Source: Symbiodinium natans
Lineage: Eukaryota; Sar; Dinophyceae; Suessiales; Symbiodiniaceae
DNA length: 62,000 nt
Reading direction: 5' to 3'
Assembly (NCBI GenBank): GCA_905221605.1
Contig: CAJNDS010002097.1
Location: forward strand, 1 to 62,000
Every line of letters starts with the position of its first letter. The stretch's first letter is position 1. This document shows positions 8,618 through 17,600 of this stretch, one piece after another. The translations under genes and the position numbers were made by a program. Below the pieces are notes generated by a model. That model was not told the DNA's origin. It did not search any database and saw only the letters and a program-made list of their open reading frames with translations.

Positions 8618-9586
8618 CTATCGAGGCCGGGGCGCCCCCGTTCTCATGGCTGTGGAGGAAAGCAACATTTTTAGCAGCTCTGAAGCTTGTTCTGCAACAT
8701 CTTGCTTCTCGTGGTTCAATAACACTACGGCGGAGGAGAGGGCGCCAAGCTGCTTCAACTGCAGCGGCAGCTTGGTTGCTGCGGTCTTCATCATTGTTTC
8801 CGCGATGATGAGTTCTGCCTTCCGAGCTTCGGGATGCCATGCCGGAGGTAAGCAAACCACAACACAGCCCTTGGGCTCCGAGGCAGCCACCAGGCTTGTC
8901 AAGAGATCCACCGTGAGATCCCGTGTTGCGGCAGATGTAACCACAACGCAAACGGAGTCACCTTCAGAAGACCCCAGCGTCGCCACGCTGGAGCTTGGCA
9001 CTGCAGAGAGGATGCTGCCCTTCTGCCGAGATAGCGCCTGCTGGAGGCCATCGAGCTTTCTAGCGGTCAACTGCGTCATGTCCGCATCACGCCGTTCCAT
9101 GAGTGCTTTCATCTTCAAGAAGTAAGCTTTCAAATCGGCTTTGTACGCCTGCATGCCTGCTAGGAGCAGGGCGCCCACATCATCCTTCTGAGATTCTTTT
9201 CGCTTGAAGACCGCGCATGCCTCTCGAGCAGCTTCCTCAGCAGCTTGGATATGCATGTTCTGCTGGTTCAGATTCGCCGCAGCCACGCACTTTCGGACGA
9301 AGGACCATGCTGGAGCCGCAACCTCTGGTTGCGTGGTGTGCATGATAATGTTGTCCAGGATTCCAGTCTGAAAGTCCTGGTAGACCTCAGCAAAATCTAT
9401 CCCAGGATACTTGGATTTAACCGCATCCATGCCGACCCGGAATTTGTGGCTCACAATCTTCATCTTGCAGCGGTTCTCCACACTCAGCTCCTGCAGAGAA
9501 CTAGAAAGCACACGCAGCAAGCAGTCCGGCAAAGAACGCTTGCCCCACTGTTGCTGCAATCTAACAGTCCTCCATTCTCTGCACAC
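8618..9586 (-). CDS. Large exon of unrecognised, mostly alpha-helical protein
   Basis: An open frame of about 320 codons on the minus strand. Its N-terminal part reads KYPGIDFAEVYQDFQTGILD. The middle is Ala/Lys/Glu-rich and coiled-coil-like, with AYFLKMKALMERRDADMTQL. A hydrophobic strand-like segment follows (GCVVVCLPPAWHPEARKAEL), and then LPLQLKQLGALSSAVVLLNH. The C-terminal part could be an alpha/beta fold, but I do not recognise it. It ends close to the acceptor of the 7935-8606 exon, so the two are probably adjacent exons separated by a short intron (about 8610-8580). Confidence 0.5.
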   Translation of the reverse strand: MCREWRTVRLQQQWGKRSLPDCLLRVLSSSLQELSVENRCKMKIVSHKFRVGMDAVKSKYPGIDFAEVYQDFQTGILDNIIMHTTQPEVAAPAWSFVRKCVAAANLNQQNMHIQAAEEAAREACAVFKRKESQKDDVGALLLAGMQAYKADLKAYFLKMKALMERRDADMTQLTARKLDGLQQALSRQKGSILSAVPSSSVATLGSSEGDSVCVVVTSAATRDLTVDLLTSLVAASEPKGCVVVCLPPAWHPEARKAELIIAETMMKTAATKLPLQLKQLGALSSAVVLLNHEKQDVAEQASELLKMLLSSTAMRTGAPRPR

Positions 9587-9711
9587 TCGACAAGCTTTTT
9601 TTGCACTCCAACTTGAGAGGCGGATCTTTGCGCGCAGCGCACGTCACCATGGTAGACAGCCTTGGTGTTGGTAGGCAAGCAAGAAGGGGCGCAGTTTCCC
9701 AACTAATGTTC

Positions 9712-9990
9712 TCATCTGTGGAGCAGGACAAGGCCGAGGCACCAGCGACCCACCATGAGACACCAATCCTCCGGACACTGAACAGAATCAGCTGCTCGCT
9801 GGCGGTGGAGGGCAGGCAGCAAGAACTTCGAGTCACGGATCCAGTTGAGTGGGAAGGGTGCGCCGGAAACATTCTTCTCGATCATCCAGGCCTCAAGGAG
9901 ATCCACACCGTCGGATGGAACTCGAGGAATCACCTTCAGGTACAGCACACGAGGAGTCGTGTGGAGAGAAAACTGACTTTCAGCCTTCAG
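9712..9990 (-). CDS. Exon of unrecognised protein
   Basis: Reads KAESQFSLHTTPRVLYLKVI then PRVPSDGVDLLEAWMIEKNV and SGAPFPLNWIRDSKFLLPAL. Balanced composition and G/C-biased third positions support coding. It lies between the exons at 9987-10310 and 8618-9586 with the same orientation. Function unknown. Confidence 0.45.
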   Translation of the reverse strand: MKAESQFSLHTTPRVLYLKVIPRVPSDGVDLLEAWMIEKNVSGAPFPLNWIRDSKFLLPALHRQRAADSVQCPEDWCLMVGRWCLGLVLLHR

Positions 9991-10310
9991 GACGCCTTAA
10001 ACCCAAGAAACCCGTGGTCGAGATGTCGAGACTCTTGCACATGTATATACAAGGCACCATCATGATGGCGCAACCTGGCCTTTTCGAGGCTAGTCCACTC
10101 GAACATGCGCGTGCTCTCCTTGTACTTCGATGTAACCGCCCGGCCCAGCGCTGCCCCATCTTGCTCGGCCCACAGCATCCGGGATGCCTTGAGGAGCTCC
10201 AACCATGACACCTCCAAAGCCTGTGATAGATTGAGGGTGCGGCCTACGCCGTCGGCCACGACTTCCTCGCAACGGAGCCACTCGAAAAGAAGCGTAGGCC
10301 AGTAGGCACC
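9987..10310 (-). CDS. Exon of unrecognised protein
   Basis: After an acceptor-like CATCACAG near 10322 the frame reads CESGAYWPTLLFEWLRCEEV then VADGVGRTLNLSQALEVSWL and ELLKASRMLWAEQDGAALGR. Trp-rich and helical. Upstream, toward higher coordinates, is a (GA)n intron. No family is recognised. Confidence 0.5.
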   Translation of the reverse strand, partial: GAYWPTLLFEWLRCEEVVADGVGRTLNLSQALEVSWLELLKASRMLWAEQDGAALGRAVTSKYKESTRMFEWTSLEKARLRHHDGALYIHVQESRHLDHGFLGFKAS

Positions 10311-10340
10311 GGACTCACATACTGTGATGCTTTTATATAC

Positions 10341-10344
10341 ATTT

Positions 10345-10416
<72 letters not shown>
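10341..10416. repeat. (CT)n / (GA)n microsatellite, intronic
   Basis: About 32 uninterrupted CT dinucleotides on the plus strand after a T8 run. It lies between two minus-strand exons, where it would be a purine (GA) tract in the transcript. The Arg-Glu repeat frames across it are artefacts. Confidence 0.95.
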
Positions 10417-10418
<2 letters not shown>

Positions 10419-10419
10419 C

Positions 10420-10683
10420 CCCGCCGGAAAACAGCGAGTGAAAGACAACTACGCCACAACACTCCTGGCGGCTTCGATGACCGGCATTCTCCACTTTCAC
10501 AGCTGTCGCCATCTCGACGAGCCAAAAGGGCAGGTCTTGTTGCGTTTTCCAGAAGGTGTACAGTAGAGCGAACATCGCACACATGCGGTGGTGACCCTTC
10601 ACGTAACACCAGGAGTCGTCGACGCGCGCCAACAGGATGGTATCCCAATCTCGCCACTCCATAGCGGCGCAGAGTGTGGTCAT
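10420..10683 (-). CDS. Exon of unrecognised protein
   Basis: Reads MEWRDWDTILLARVDDSWCY then VKGHHRMCAMFALLYTFWKT and QQDLPFWLVEMATAVKVENA before running into the GA tract, so the true donor lies before about 10,430. Composition is aromatic-rich and protein-like. No domain is recognised. The first residues may follow an acceptor near 10,690. Confidence 0.5.
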
Positions 10684-10866
10684 TTTATCGCCTCAGACAA
10701 CATCGGGATATGTCTCCGCTCGCAAGATTTTGTACAAACAGAAGCATCAAGAATCTAAGAGTAGCACTCAATCCAGCGATGGAGACCGTACGGTGTCCAC
10801 AGTCCATATGTGGAGAGCATGGCAAGAACGACAGGGGCACTGTAGCAACAGCACCTGCCTCCGGCA

Positions 10867-11123
10867 TCACTGCTTGCGTTTTGTGGTGGCCTTGGCTGTC
10901 GGTTCGGATGTCCTGGGAGTGGGGGGAACTGGTGCCATTGCATAAAACAGCGCCTTGCATTGGAGGAACCGCAGACCGTCTTCAGCCAACCAGAGAAGTC
11001 GTCGCAAGGATTCTGCAGCTGCTGCAGAAGCTCGGCACCATGCTGTCGAGCCCATAGCACACAATCCTGCCACTGCGGAGTGAAGGAAACCCCCGACCCC
11101 CAACCTAGCCTGGAAGCAAGCAT
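10867..11123 (-). CDS. Exon(s) of unrecognised protein, reading frame ambiguous
   Basis: Two minus-strand frames are each protein-like over adjacent parts: PQWQDCVLWARQHGAELLQQ (about 11,090-11,020) and WLAEDGLRFLQCKALFYAMA (about 11,000-10,930), the latter ending TSEPTAKATTKRKQ. The switch of frame near 11,010 implies an intron or a frameshift. Function unknown. Confidence 0.35.
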
Positions 11124-11159
11124 TATAAGTCACTCAGGCCTACCTGGAAGAAGCGCGGA

Positions 11160-11560
11160 CGGCCGGGGCAGGTCCGTCCGCCGGACATAAGGCCGTAAAT
11201 CCGCCGGACTTTAGGCTCCGGACATCCATAAGTTCGGCGGACTTCAGGCATCTCGCACCGGGAGGGAACACCACCAGCACCTCTGGGCCAGGATGGGCCC
11301 AACAGCAAGGGCCTTAAGTCCGCCGGACTTAAGGCTCCGGACGTCCCCCGACGTCCAGGCGGACGTCCATACGCAGTGCCGCGGTGAGTCTCTGCATGCT
11401 GTCTGGACGTCTACCCGGACGTCCGGGGACGTCTCAGGCCTTAAGTCCGGCGGACTTAAGGCATATCTCGCCTGAAGGCCGGCGGACTGAAGGCATATCT
11501 CCGCACCGTCCGGGGACATGTCAAGCCATAAGTCCGGCGGACTCACGGCATCTCCCACTG
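11160..11560. repeat. GC-rich palindromic tandem repeat (AAGTCCGGCGGACTTAAGGC type)
   Basis: At least seven copies of a perfect or near-perfect palindrome centred on TCCGGCGGA or TCCGCCGGA, each followed by TTAAGGC. They are mixed with CCGGACGTCC and GTCCGGGGACGT motifs. It sits between minus-strand exons and is probably intronic. The sequence can fold into a series of hairpins. Confidence 0.8.
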
Positions 11561-11687
11561 GGAGTGAACCGATGGGCCTGTGGATTCGAACGGCCAGAAA
11601 CACCCCATCCCGCCGCAAGCCCTGACGGACGCTACTGCCCGTTTCGACATCAAGCACCATGCAAGCACCCACTGGCCTCTAAAGCTA

Positions 11688-11790
11688 GCTGGGGGGCTGT
11701 CTGCTTAGCTGGGGGGCTGTTTGCTTACGCACCATAAAGGGTACTAAGCTGGGGGGCTGTTTGCTTACGCACCATAAAGGGTACTAAGCC
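11688..11790. repeat. Tandem 40-bp repeat with splice-donor-like motif
   Basis: Two full copies and one partial copy of a 47-to-60-bp unit containing GGGGGGCTGTTTGCTTACGC. On the minus strand it reads GTGCGTAAGCAAACAGCCCC. Shared with 4.19-4.35 kb and, inverted, 1.24 kb. Confidence 0.8.
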
Positions 11791-11980
11791 TCACGTTAAG
11801 CCTAAAGGCACCCCATCCCGCCCAAAGCTCAGGACTGGGGCCGTCCTCTGGCGCTGGAGCCAGGTCCGCATCCAGTGCTACGGCTTCCACAGCCATGGCT
11901 GGTAGGCACGACTCTTTGAATCTTTGGATCTCTGGAGCCCCCACTCGGATCGTCGGACGCTGTACACCCACTCCCACCAT
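11765..11980 (-). CDS. Possible exon, acidic
   Basis: The frame reads RPTIRVGAPEIQRFKESCLP then AMAVEAVALDADLAPAPEDG. Protein-like and acidic, but short and adjoining repeats. Weak evidence only. Confidence 0.25.
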   Translation of the reverse strand: MVGVGVQRPTIRVGAPEIQRFKESCLPAMAVEAVALDADLAPAPEDGPSPELWAGWGAFRLNVRLSTLYGA

Positions 11981-11994
11981 ACAACAAACCCCAA

Positions 11995-12076
11995 CCCCTA
12001 AACCCTAAACCCTAAACCCTAAACCCTAAACCCTAAACCCTAAACCCGTAACCCTAAACCCTTAATCCCTAAACCT
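11995..12076. repeat. CCCTAAA array
   Basis: About ten heptamers, with degenerate edges (CCCGTAA, CCCTTAAT). Confidence 0.9.
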
Positions 12077-12164
12077 TTTTTTTCTCCCCTCCTGCGAACA
12101 TCCTCCCCAGACGGGAAAAACCGCCTGGCCGGGCAGCACGATCCCCATGCCCCCTCCCGCAGAG

Positions 12165-12310
12165 GCGACCTTGAAGTTTCCTTAGGGCAGAAATAGTATA
12201 CGGTAACGGTCAGTAAATATAACCGAACATGGACGACCACAGAATCTTCAAGTAAGGCCACTGACCCCGCAGCAACGTCTGTACAACAAGGCCCGCGTGA
12301 GACGCACGGA
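12165..12310 (-). CDS. Possible short exon
   Basis: The minus-strand frame reads DVAAGSVALLEDSVVVHVRL then YLLTVTVYYFCPKETS, a hydrophobic beta-like segment. It lies between two better-supported exons, and the boundaries are unclear. Confidence 0.25.
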
Positions 12311-12368
12311 CTTCCGCCCCGCAGTTCCATGTCTTCAAGAGTCCACCTGCGCCATGCGCGTAGCCGTG

Positions 12369-13075
12369 CTAGTATGGCTTCTTGTCGGGTCCTGGCGGGG
12401 GGGGGGCCTGAACGTCAACTTCTGACATGGTTTGAGACACCTCACGGCCGTGCTGCCTCTTGGGCAGCTCGAAAGACAAGCTGCGTGGCTGCAAGTCTTC
12501 CGGCCGCTTCCTTGCTTTTTTCGAGGGCGGCGTCGCAGGAGGCGGTGTCACTGGATCGGCCCCCCCAATCTCGTGGCTGCCAATCTCGTGGCTGTGGCAT
12601 GGAAAGAGAACCCCGAACCTGAATGCTTGCTGGCCGAGACAAGTCGAGGAGACCACCTCGGCCTCTTGTTCACTCCAATTGCGGCCTATGTAAAGATCGC
12701 ACATAGAGTCGCAAGGAGGCAAGGACGAAACGTCAATGGAGATCTTGTGACCCGTCCAGCGCTGACTGATCTCGATGCGCCCCCCTTTCTGGACTTCCCC
12801 GCCCAAGCAGTAGATGCCCTGCGTGTGCCAATCGGGCGGAAGGGTCAGATTGAGGCCTCGGCCTCTCTTTCGGCACCGTTGCCGAAGATACTCCACGACA
12901 GTGGTCATGGTCCGACAGCAGCCTACAAGCTGGAAACCAGGCCCGACACCTGTCAAGTACTCGACAATCTGGGCCAAGCCTTGTCTGGATCCTGCGGATG
13001 GATATTTGACCGCCAACCGCCTCAGCCTGGATGGAGTAAAACTGGGCTCCAACGCGGGTAGCACCTTCCTTAGAA
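12369..13075 (-). CDS. Exon of unrecognised protein with C-terminal nuclear-localisation-like tail
   Basis: A good acceptor (CTTTTCTAAG) near 13,071 precedes VLPALEPSFTPSRLRRLAVK. The frame continues YPSAGSRQGLAQIVEYLTGV, VEYLRQRCRKRGRGLNLTLP and IEISQRWTGHKISIDVSSLP. The last 60 residues are Pro-rich and disordered, with the basic cluster SKKARKRPE, and the frame stops at 12,369. I do not recognise a family. Antisense frames on the plus strand are long but compositionally worse. Confidence 0.5.
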
Positions 13076-13199
13076 AAGACGCAGGGAAGGCATCACAAGC
13101 TCACCGAGCACTCACAGGAAGCGCTCTCCAACAGCCGCACATCCAACATCCGCACGTGCTAGCAAGACTCGTCTGCCACGTGTTCACTCGAACATCTCC

Positions 13200-13355
13200 G
13201 AGGCTCCTCACGTTACCTGGTATTGCGTCGTGGCCAACGACAACCTCCCAAATGGCTTCAACGAGCGTCGGGTCCTTTTCCATGAGTTCGCAGATCCGCC
13301 GCTTTCTCTCGTCATGCCGAGATGCCATGAGTTTGTCTGGCGCGTGCGTCTTCAA
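13200..13355 (-). CDS. Exon of unrecognised protein with canonical donor
   Basis: Reads DKLMASRHDERKRRICELME then KDPTLVEAIWEVVVGHDAIP, followed by a GTAACG donor near 13,217. Charged and helical. The next exon is probably 12,369-13,075. Confidence 0.45.
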
Positions 13356-13439
13356 TCTGCTTCAAACCGCGGGTTTTTGCGGACATCCTAGCCCTGCTTA
13401 TCCAGATGAATTCAAGCCAACATCCACCTTCCCAACATA

Positions 13440-13830
13440 ACCTCATGATTCGTCTCGATCCGTTTCGACAGCTACACCTTCCCAGCGCAGACTACAGAGC
13501 ATGGGCCTTGGGCAAGGATGCGCAAAGAAAGGTGAGGAAACTTCGTCTTGCATCTTGTCATGTGCACATGTTGCAAAAAACTACCCTGCCATCTTTGCCG
13601 CGCACACTTCCGGGCCACCCAGGCCGCCGAGTCTGCAGCATCATGTTACGCCACAGAAGATGACACAACCGCTTGGTTGGTCTCAGGCCCCGCCCACATC
13701 ATCGTGTGGCTTTGTTCTTGTACCACGCCAGCTCTCGACGACTTTCTTGCAGCTGTCCTGCATCATGAATTCCCTGGCCAGAGACTGTCCGTCCCGGCCA
13801 GAGACTATCTGAACATGTGTCGTTCAAACA
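13440..13830. other. Unassigned stretch, probably intron
   Basis: Open frames on the plus strand here are antisense to the transcribed direction and rich in Ser/Pro/His. I see no convincing minus-strand frame and no repeat. Confidence 0.3.
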
Positions 13831-13849
13831 TGCGTTAGGATGTGGGAAA

Positions 13850-14092
13850 CATGCTAGGCAGCACGCATCCTTCTAGCATCGTGATGTGCTCCGCGCGTCG
13901 ATCCAGCTCTTGCTTGGTGTAGTAGTACTCTTGCCGCAAACTGCGAAACTTCTGGAGGAGCTCGGCATTCAGGTCGTCCGTGCCAGGGTCTTGTGAAGGA
14001 ACGGATGCCGCTACAGCCTGGGGCTGCGCTGCCGACACCGCAACGTCTGAGGGCTCTTGCTTGACAACGGGCGCCTGTGCAAGCAGAACTGA
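13850..14092 (-). CDS. Exon: disordered segment and coiled coil
   Basis: An acceptor (TTGCACAG) near 14,075 precedes APVVKQEPSDVAVSAAQPQA, then a disordered Ala/Gln/Pro stretch, then LNAELLQKFRSLRQEYYYTK and QELDRRAEHITMLEG, a probable coiled coil. VKQE fits the SUMOylation consensus, which is common in chromatin proteins. No family is recognised. Confidence 0.5.
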
Positions 14093-14230
14093 TGTGCAGG
14101 AGCAACGCAACGCATGTGTGTTTTCTAACATCGGAGCCTTCTCCTTCTTGGGATCCTTCGCGAATGGGAGGACGATGTATGCACCTCTAGCCGGGCGTGG
14201 GATGGTCTTGGATCCTCGGACGACCCTACG

Positions 14231-14470
14231 CTAGGCCCCGCCTGCAGGCAATCGCGGTCGTGAACTAGGCTTCCGCGCCTTTTCGTACTGGCGCTGTTTC
14301 TTGCGTCGGTGGTCCTTCTTGGCCTGTTCTAGCTTCTTTTTGCTGAGACCCTTGCGCTTGGCGCCCGACAGCTTCGTGGCCGGCTTGTCCTTCCTGGTCC
14401 TCTTGCTGCTGCCCACGCGGGCTTGCTTGTTGTGAGTGGCGATCGTGCGCTGCGCTGGCGCTCTCGCCAT
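14231..14470 (-). CDS. Small highly basic protein, 79 aa, or first exon
   Basis: A complete ATG-to-stop frame: MARAPAQRTIATHNKQARVG, then Lys/Arg-rich sequence including KGLSKKKLEQAKKDHRRKKQ, stop at 14,231. Nearly 40 percent of residues are Lys or Arg, suggesting nucleic-acid binding or a nuclear/nucleolar localisation tail. The start at 14,470 was chosen because it is the first ATG in frame. About 50 bp upstream is an 11-nt match to the 3' end of the dinoflagellate spliced leader. It could be an independent gene, or a 5' exon of the block at 2.77-14.1 kb if the stop is skipped by splicing. No family is recognised. Confidence 0.4.
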   Translation of the reverse strand: MARAPAQRTIATHNKQARVGSSKRTRKDKPATKLSGAKRKGLSKKKLEQAKKDHRRKKQRQYEKARKPSSRPRLPAGGA

Positions 14471-14522
14471 AACTAGGGGCTCAAACCAGGAAGAGTATGG
14501 ACTGTGATACTCTGGAGCCACA

Positions 14523-14533
14523 TCTTGAGCCAA
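14523..14533 (-). promoter_or_regulatory. Candidate spliced-leader relic
   Basis: The minus strand carries TTTGGCTCAAG, identical to the last 11 nt of the dinoflagellate spliced leader. It lies 53 bp before the ATG of the basic ORF. Relic leaders in dinoflagellate genomes mark genes reinserted from trans-spliced mRNA. Only 11 nt match, so chance is possible. Confidence 0.35.
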
Positions 14534-14547
14534 AGACGATCACGCGA

Positions 14548-14690
14548 TCACACTTCCATGTCCACGACAAGGGGTGCGCCAAACTTGAAATGAGACAACA
14601 GTTGCATCAGTTGTGTGAACACGACAAAGCTCCAGAATAAGTGTTGCAGAAGACTCGGCGCCGCCTTTCCTAGCCTTGCCCGAGCCTTGG
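14548..14690 (-). CDS. Doubtful exon
   Basis: The frame reads LLQHLFWSFVVFTQLMQLLS then HFKFGAPLVVDMEV, hydrophobic and protein-like, but it opens inside the adjacent satellite. Weak support. Confidence 0.2.
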
Positions 14691-17600
14691 CCGGGAAATT
14701 CTGCCGGGTGCCCGCCACCCAGCTGCCGGGCACCCGCCGCCCAGCTGGCAGGTGTCCGGCTTAAACACTTAAGTTCTGATCGAAGCTACGTGTTCCGAAA
14801 GTGTTTCTTGGTTTTGCGGCATTCACATTCCTAGAAGCGCTTTTTTGGTTCTACAGAGCTTCTACTTCTTAAGGTTCTTGGGCATTCTCAGGGCTCCAAT
14901 CAGGTTGAGATCTGAAATCCGCAACCTTGGCTTTCCGAGATAGCCGGGTGCCCGCCGTCCAGCTGCCGGGTGCCCAGCTTCATTATTGAAATTCAGAAGC
15001 TAGACGTTCCCAAACGTGTTTCTTTGTTTTGCACAGAATTCCTAGAAGAGCTTCTACTAGGTTTTGCAGAGAGGTCACGCCCAGCTGCCGGGCGCCCGCC
15101 GCCCAGCTGCCGGGTACCCGCCGCCCAGCTGGCAGGTGTCCCAGCTGGCAGGTGTCCGCTTAAACACTTCAAGTTCTGATCGAAGCTACGTGTTCCTAAA
15201 CTGTTTCTTGGTTTCGCGGCATTCACATTCCTAGAAGCGCTTTTTTGGTTCTACAGAGCTTCTACTTCTTAAGGTTCTTGGGCATTCTCAGGGCTCCAAT
15301 CAGGTTGAGATCTGAAATCCGCAACCTTGGCTTTCCGAGGCTGCCGGGTACCCGCCGTCCAGCTGCCGGGTGCCCAGCTTCATTATTGAAATTCAGAAGC
15401 TAGACGTTCCCAAAAGTGTTTCTTTGTTTTGCACAGAATTCCTAGAAGAGCTTCTAGGTCTTGCAGAGAGGTCACGCCCAGCTGCCGGGCGCCCGCCGCC
15501 CAGCTGCCGGGCACCCGCCGCCCAGCAGTTCTGATCGAAGCTATGTGTGCCTAAAGCGTTTCTTGGTTTTGCGGCATTCCTTCTACAATTCTTCGGCATT
15601 GCGATGGCTCCAAACAAGTTGAAACCGTGAATCCGCAACCTCAAATTCCCGAATGGGCTACCTGAGGCATTCCGTGGCTTTGAGTGCCCAGCTTCATTAC
15701 TTCAGATGCTGAGCTACACATTCCTAGAAGCGCTTTTTTGGTTCTACAGAGCTTCTACTTCTTAAGGTTCTTGCACATTCTCAGGGCTCCAATCAGGTTG
15801 AGATCTGAAATCCGCAACCTTGGCTTTCCCAGATAGCCGGGTGCCCGCCGTCCAGCTGCCGGGTGCCCAGCTTCATTATTGAAATTCAGAAGCTAGACGT
15901 TCCCAAAAGTGTTTCTTTGTTTTGCACAGAATTCCTAGAAGAGCTTCTAGGTTTTGCAGAGAGGTCACGCCCAGCTGCCGGGCGCCCGCTGCCCAGCTGC
16001 CGGGTACCCGCCGCCCAGCTGGCAGGTGTCCCAGCTGGCAGGTGTCCGCTTAAACACTTCAAGTTCTGATCGAAGCTACGTGTTCCTAAACTGTTTCTTG
16101 GTTTCGCGGCATTCACATTCCTAGAAGCGCTTTTTTGGTTCTACAGAGCTTCTACTTCTTAAGGTTCTTGGGCATTCTCAGGGCTCCAATCAGGTTGAGA
16201 TCTGAAATCCGCAACCTTGGCTTTCCGAGGCTGCCGGGTACCCGCCGTCCAGCTGCCGGGTGCCCAGCTTCATTATTGAAATTCAGAAGCTAGACGTTCC
16301 CAAAAGTGTTTCTTTGTTTTGCACAGAATTCCTAGAAGAGCTTCTAGGTTTTGCAGAGAGGTCACGCCCAGCTGCCGGGCGCCCGCCGCTCAGCTGCCGG
16401 GTACCCGCCGCCCAGCTGGCAGGTGTCCGCTTAAACACTTCAAGTTCTGATCGAAGCTATGTGTTCCTAAAGCGTTTCTTGGTTTTGCGGCATTCCTTCT
16501 ACAATTCTTCGGCATTGCGATGGCTCCAAACAAGTTGAAACCGTGAATCCGCAACCTCAAATTCCCGAATGGGCTACCTGAGGCATTCCGTGGCCTTGAG
16601 TGCCCAGCTTCATTACTTCAGATGCTGAGCTACACATTCCTAGAAGCGCTTTTTTGGTTCTACAGAGCTTCTACTTCTTAAGGTTCTTGGGCATTCTCAG
16701 GGCTCCAATCAGGTTGAGATCTGAAATCCGCAACCTTGGCTTTCCGAGGCTGCCGGGTACCCGCCGTCCAGCTGCCGGGTGCCCAGCTTCATTATTGAAA
16801 TTCAGAAGCTAGACGTTCCCAAAAGTGTTTCTTTGTTTTGCACAGAATTCCTAGAAGAGCTTCTAGGTCTTGCAGAGAGGTCACGCCCAGCTGCCGGGCG
16901 CCCGCCGCCCAGCTGCCGGGTACCCGCCGCCCAGCTGGCAGGTGTCCGCTTAAACACTTTAAGTTCTGATCAAAGCTACGTGTTCCTAAAGTGTTTCTTG
17001 GTTTTGCGGCATTCCTTCTGCAATTCTTCGGCATTGCGATGGCTCCAAACAAGTTGAAACCGGGAATCCGCAACCTCAAATTCCCGAATGGGCTACCTGA
17101 GGCATTCCGTGGCTTTGAGTGCCCAGCTTCATTACTTCAGATGCTGAGCTACACATTCCTAGAAGCGCTTTTTTGGTTCTACAGAGCTTCTACTTCTTAA
17201 GGTTCTTGGGCATTCTCAGGGCTCCAATCAGGTTGAGATCTGAAATCCGCAACCTTGGCTTTCCGAGGCTGCCGGGTACCCGCCGTCCAGCTGCCGGGTG
17301 CCCAGCTTCATTATTGAAATTCAGAAGCTAGACGTTCCCAAAAGTGTTTCTTTGTTTTGCACAGAATTCCTAGAAGAGCTTCTAGGTCTTGCAGAGAGGT
17401 CACGCCCAGCTGCCGGGCGCCCGCCGCCCAGCTGCCGGGTACCCGCCGCCCAGCTGGCAGGTGTCCGCTTAAACACTTTAAGTTCTGATCAAAGCTACGT
17501 GTTCCTAAAGTGTTTCTTGGTTTTGCGGCATTCCTTCTGCAATTCTTCGGCCTTGCGATGGCTCCAAACAAGTTGAAACCGGGAATCCGCAACCTCAAAT

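Noticed and set aside
10244-10657. Frames with long Arg-Glu or Leu-Ser repeats
   Set aside because: Caused by the (GA)n/(CT)n microsatellite in an intron; only the flanking parts were kept as exons.
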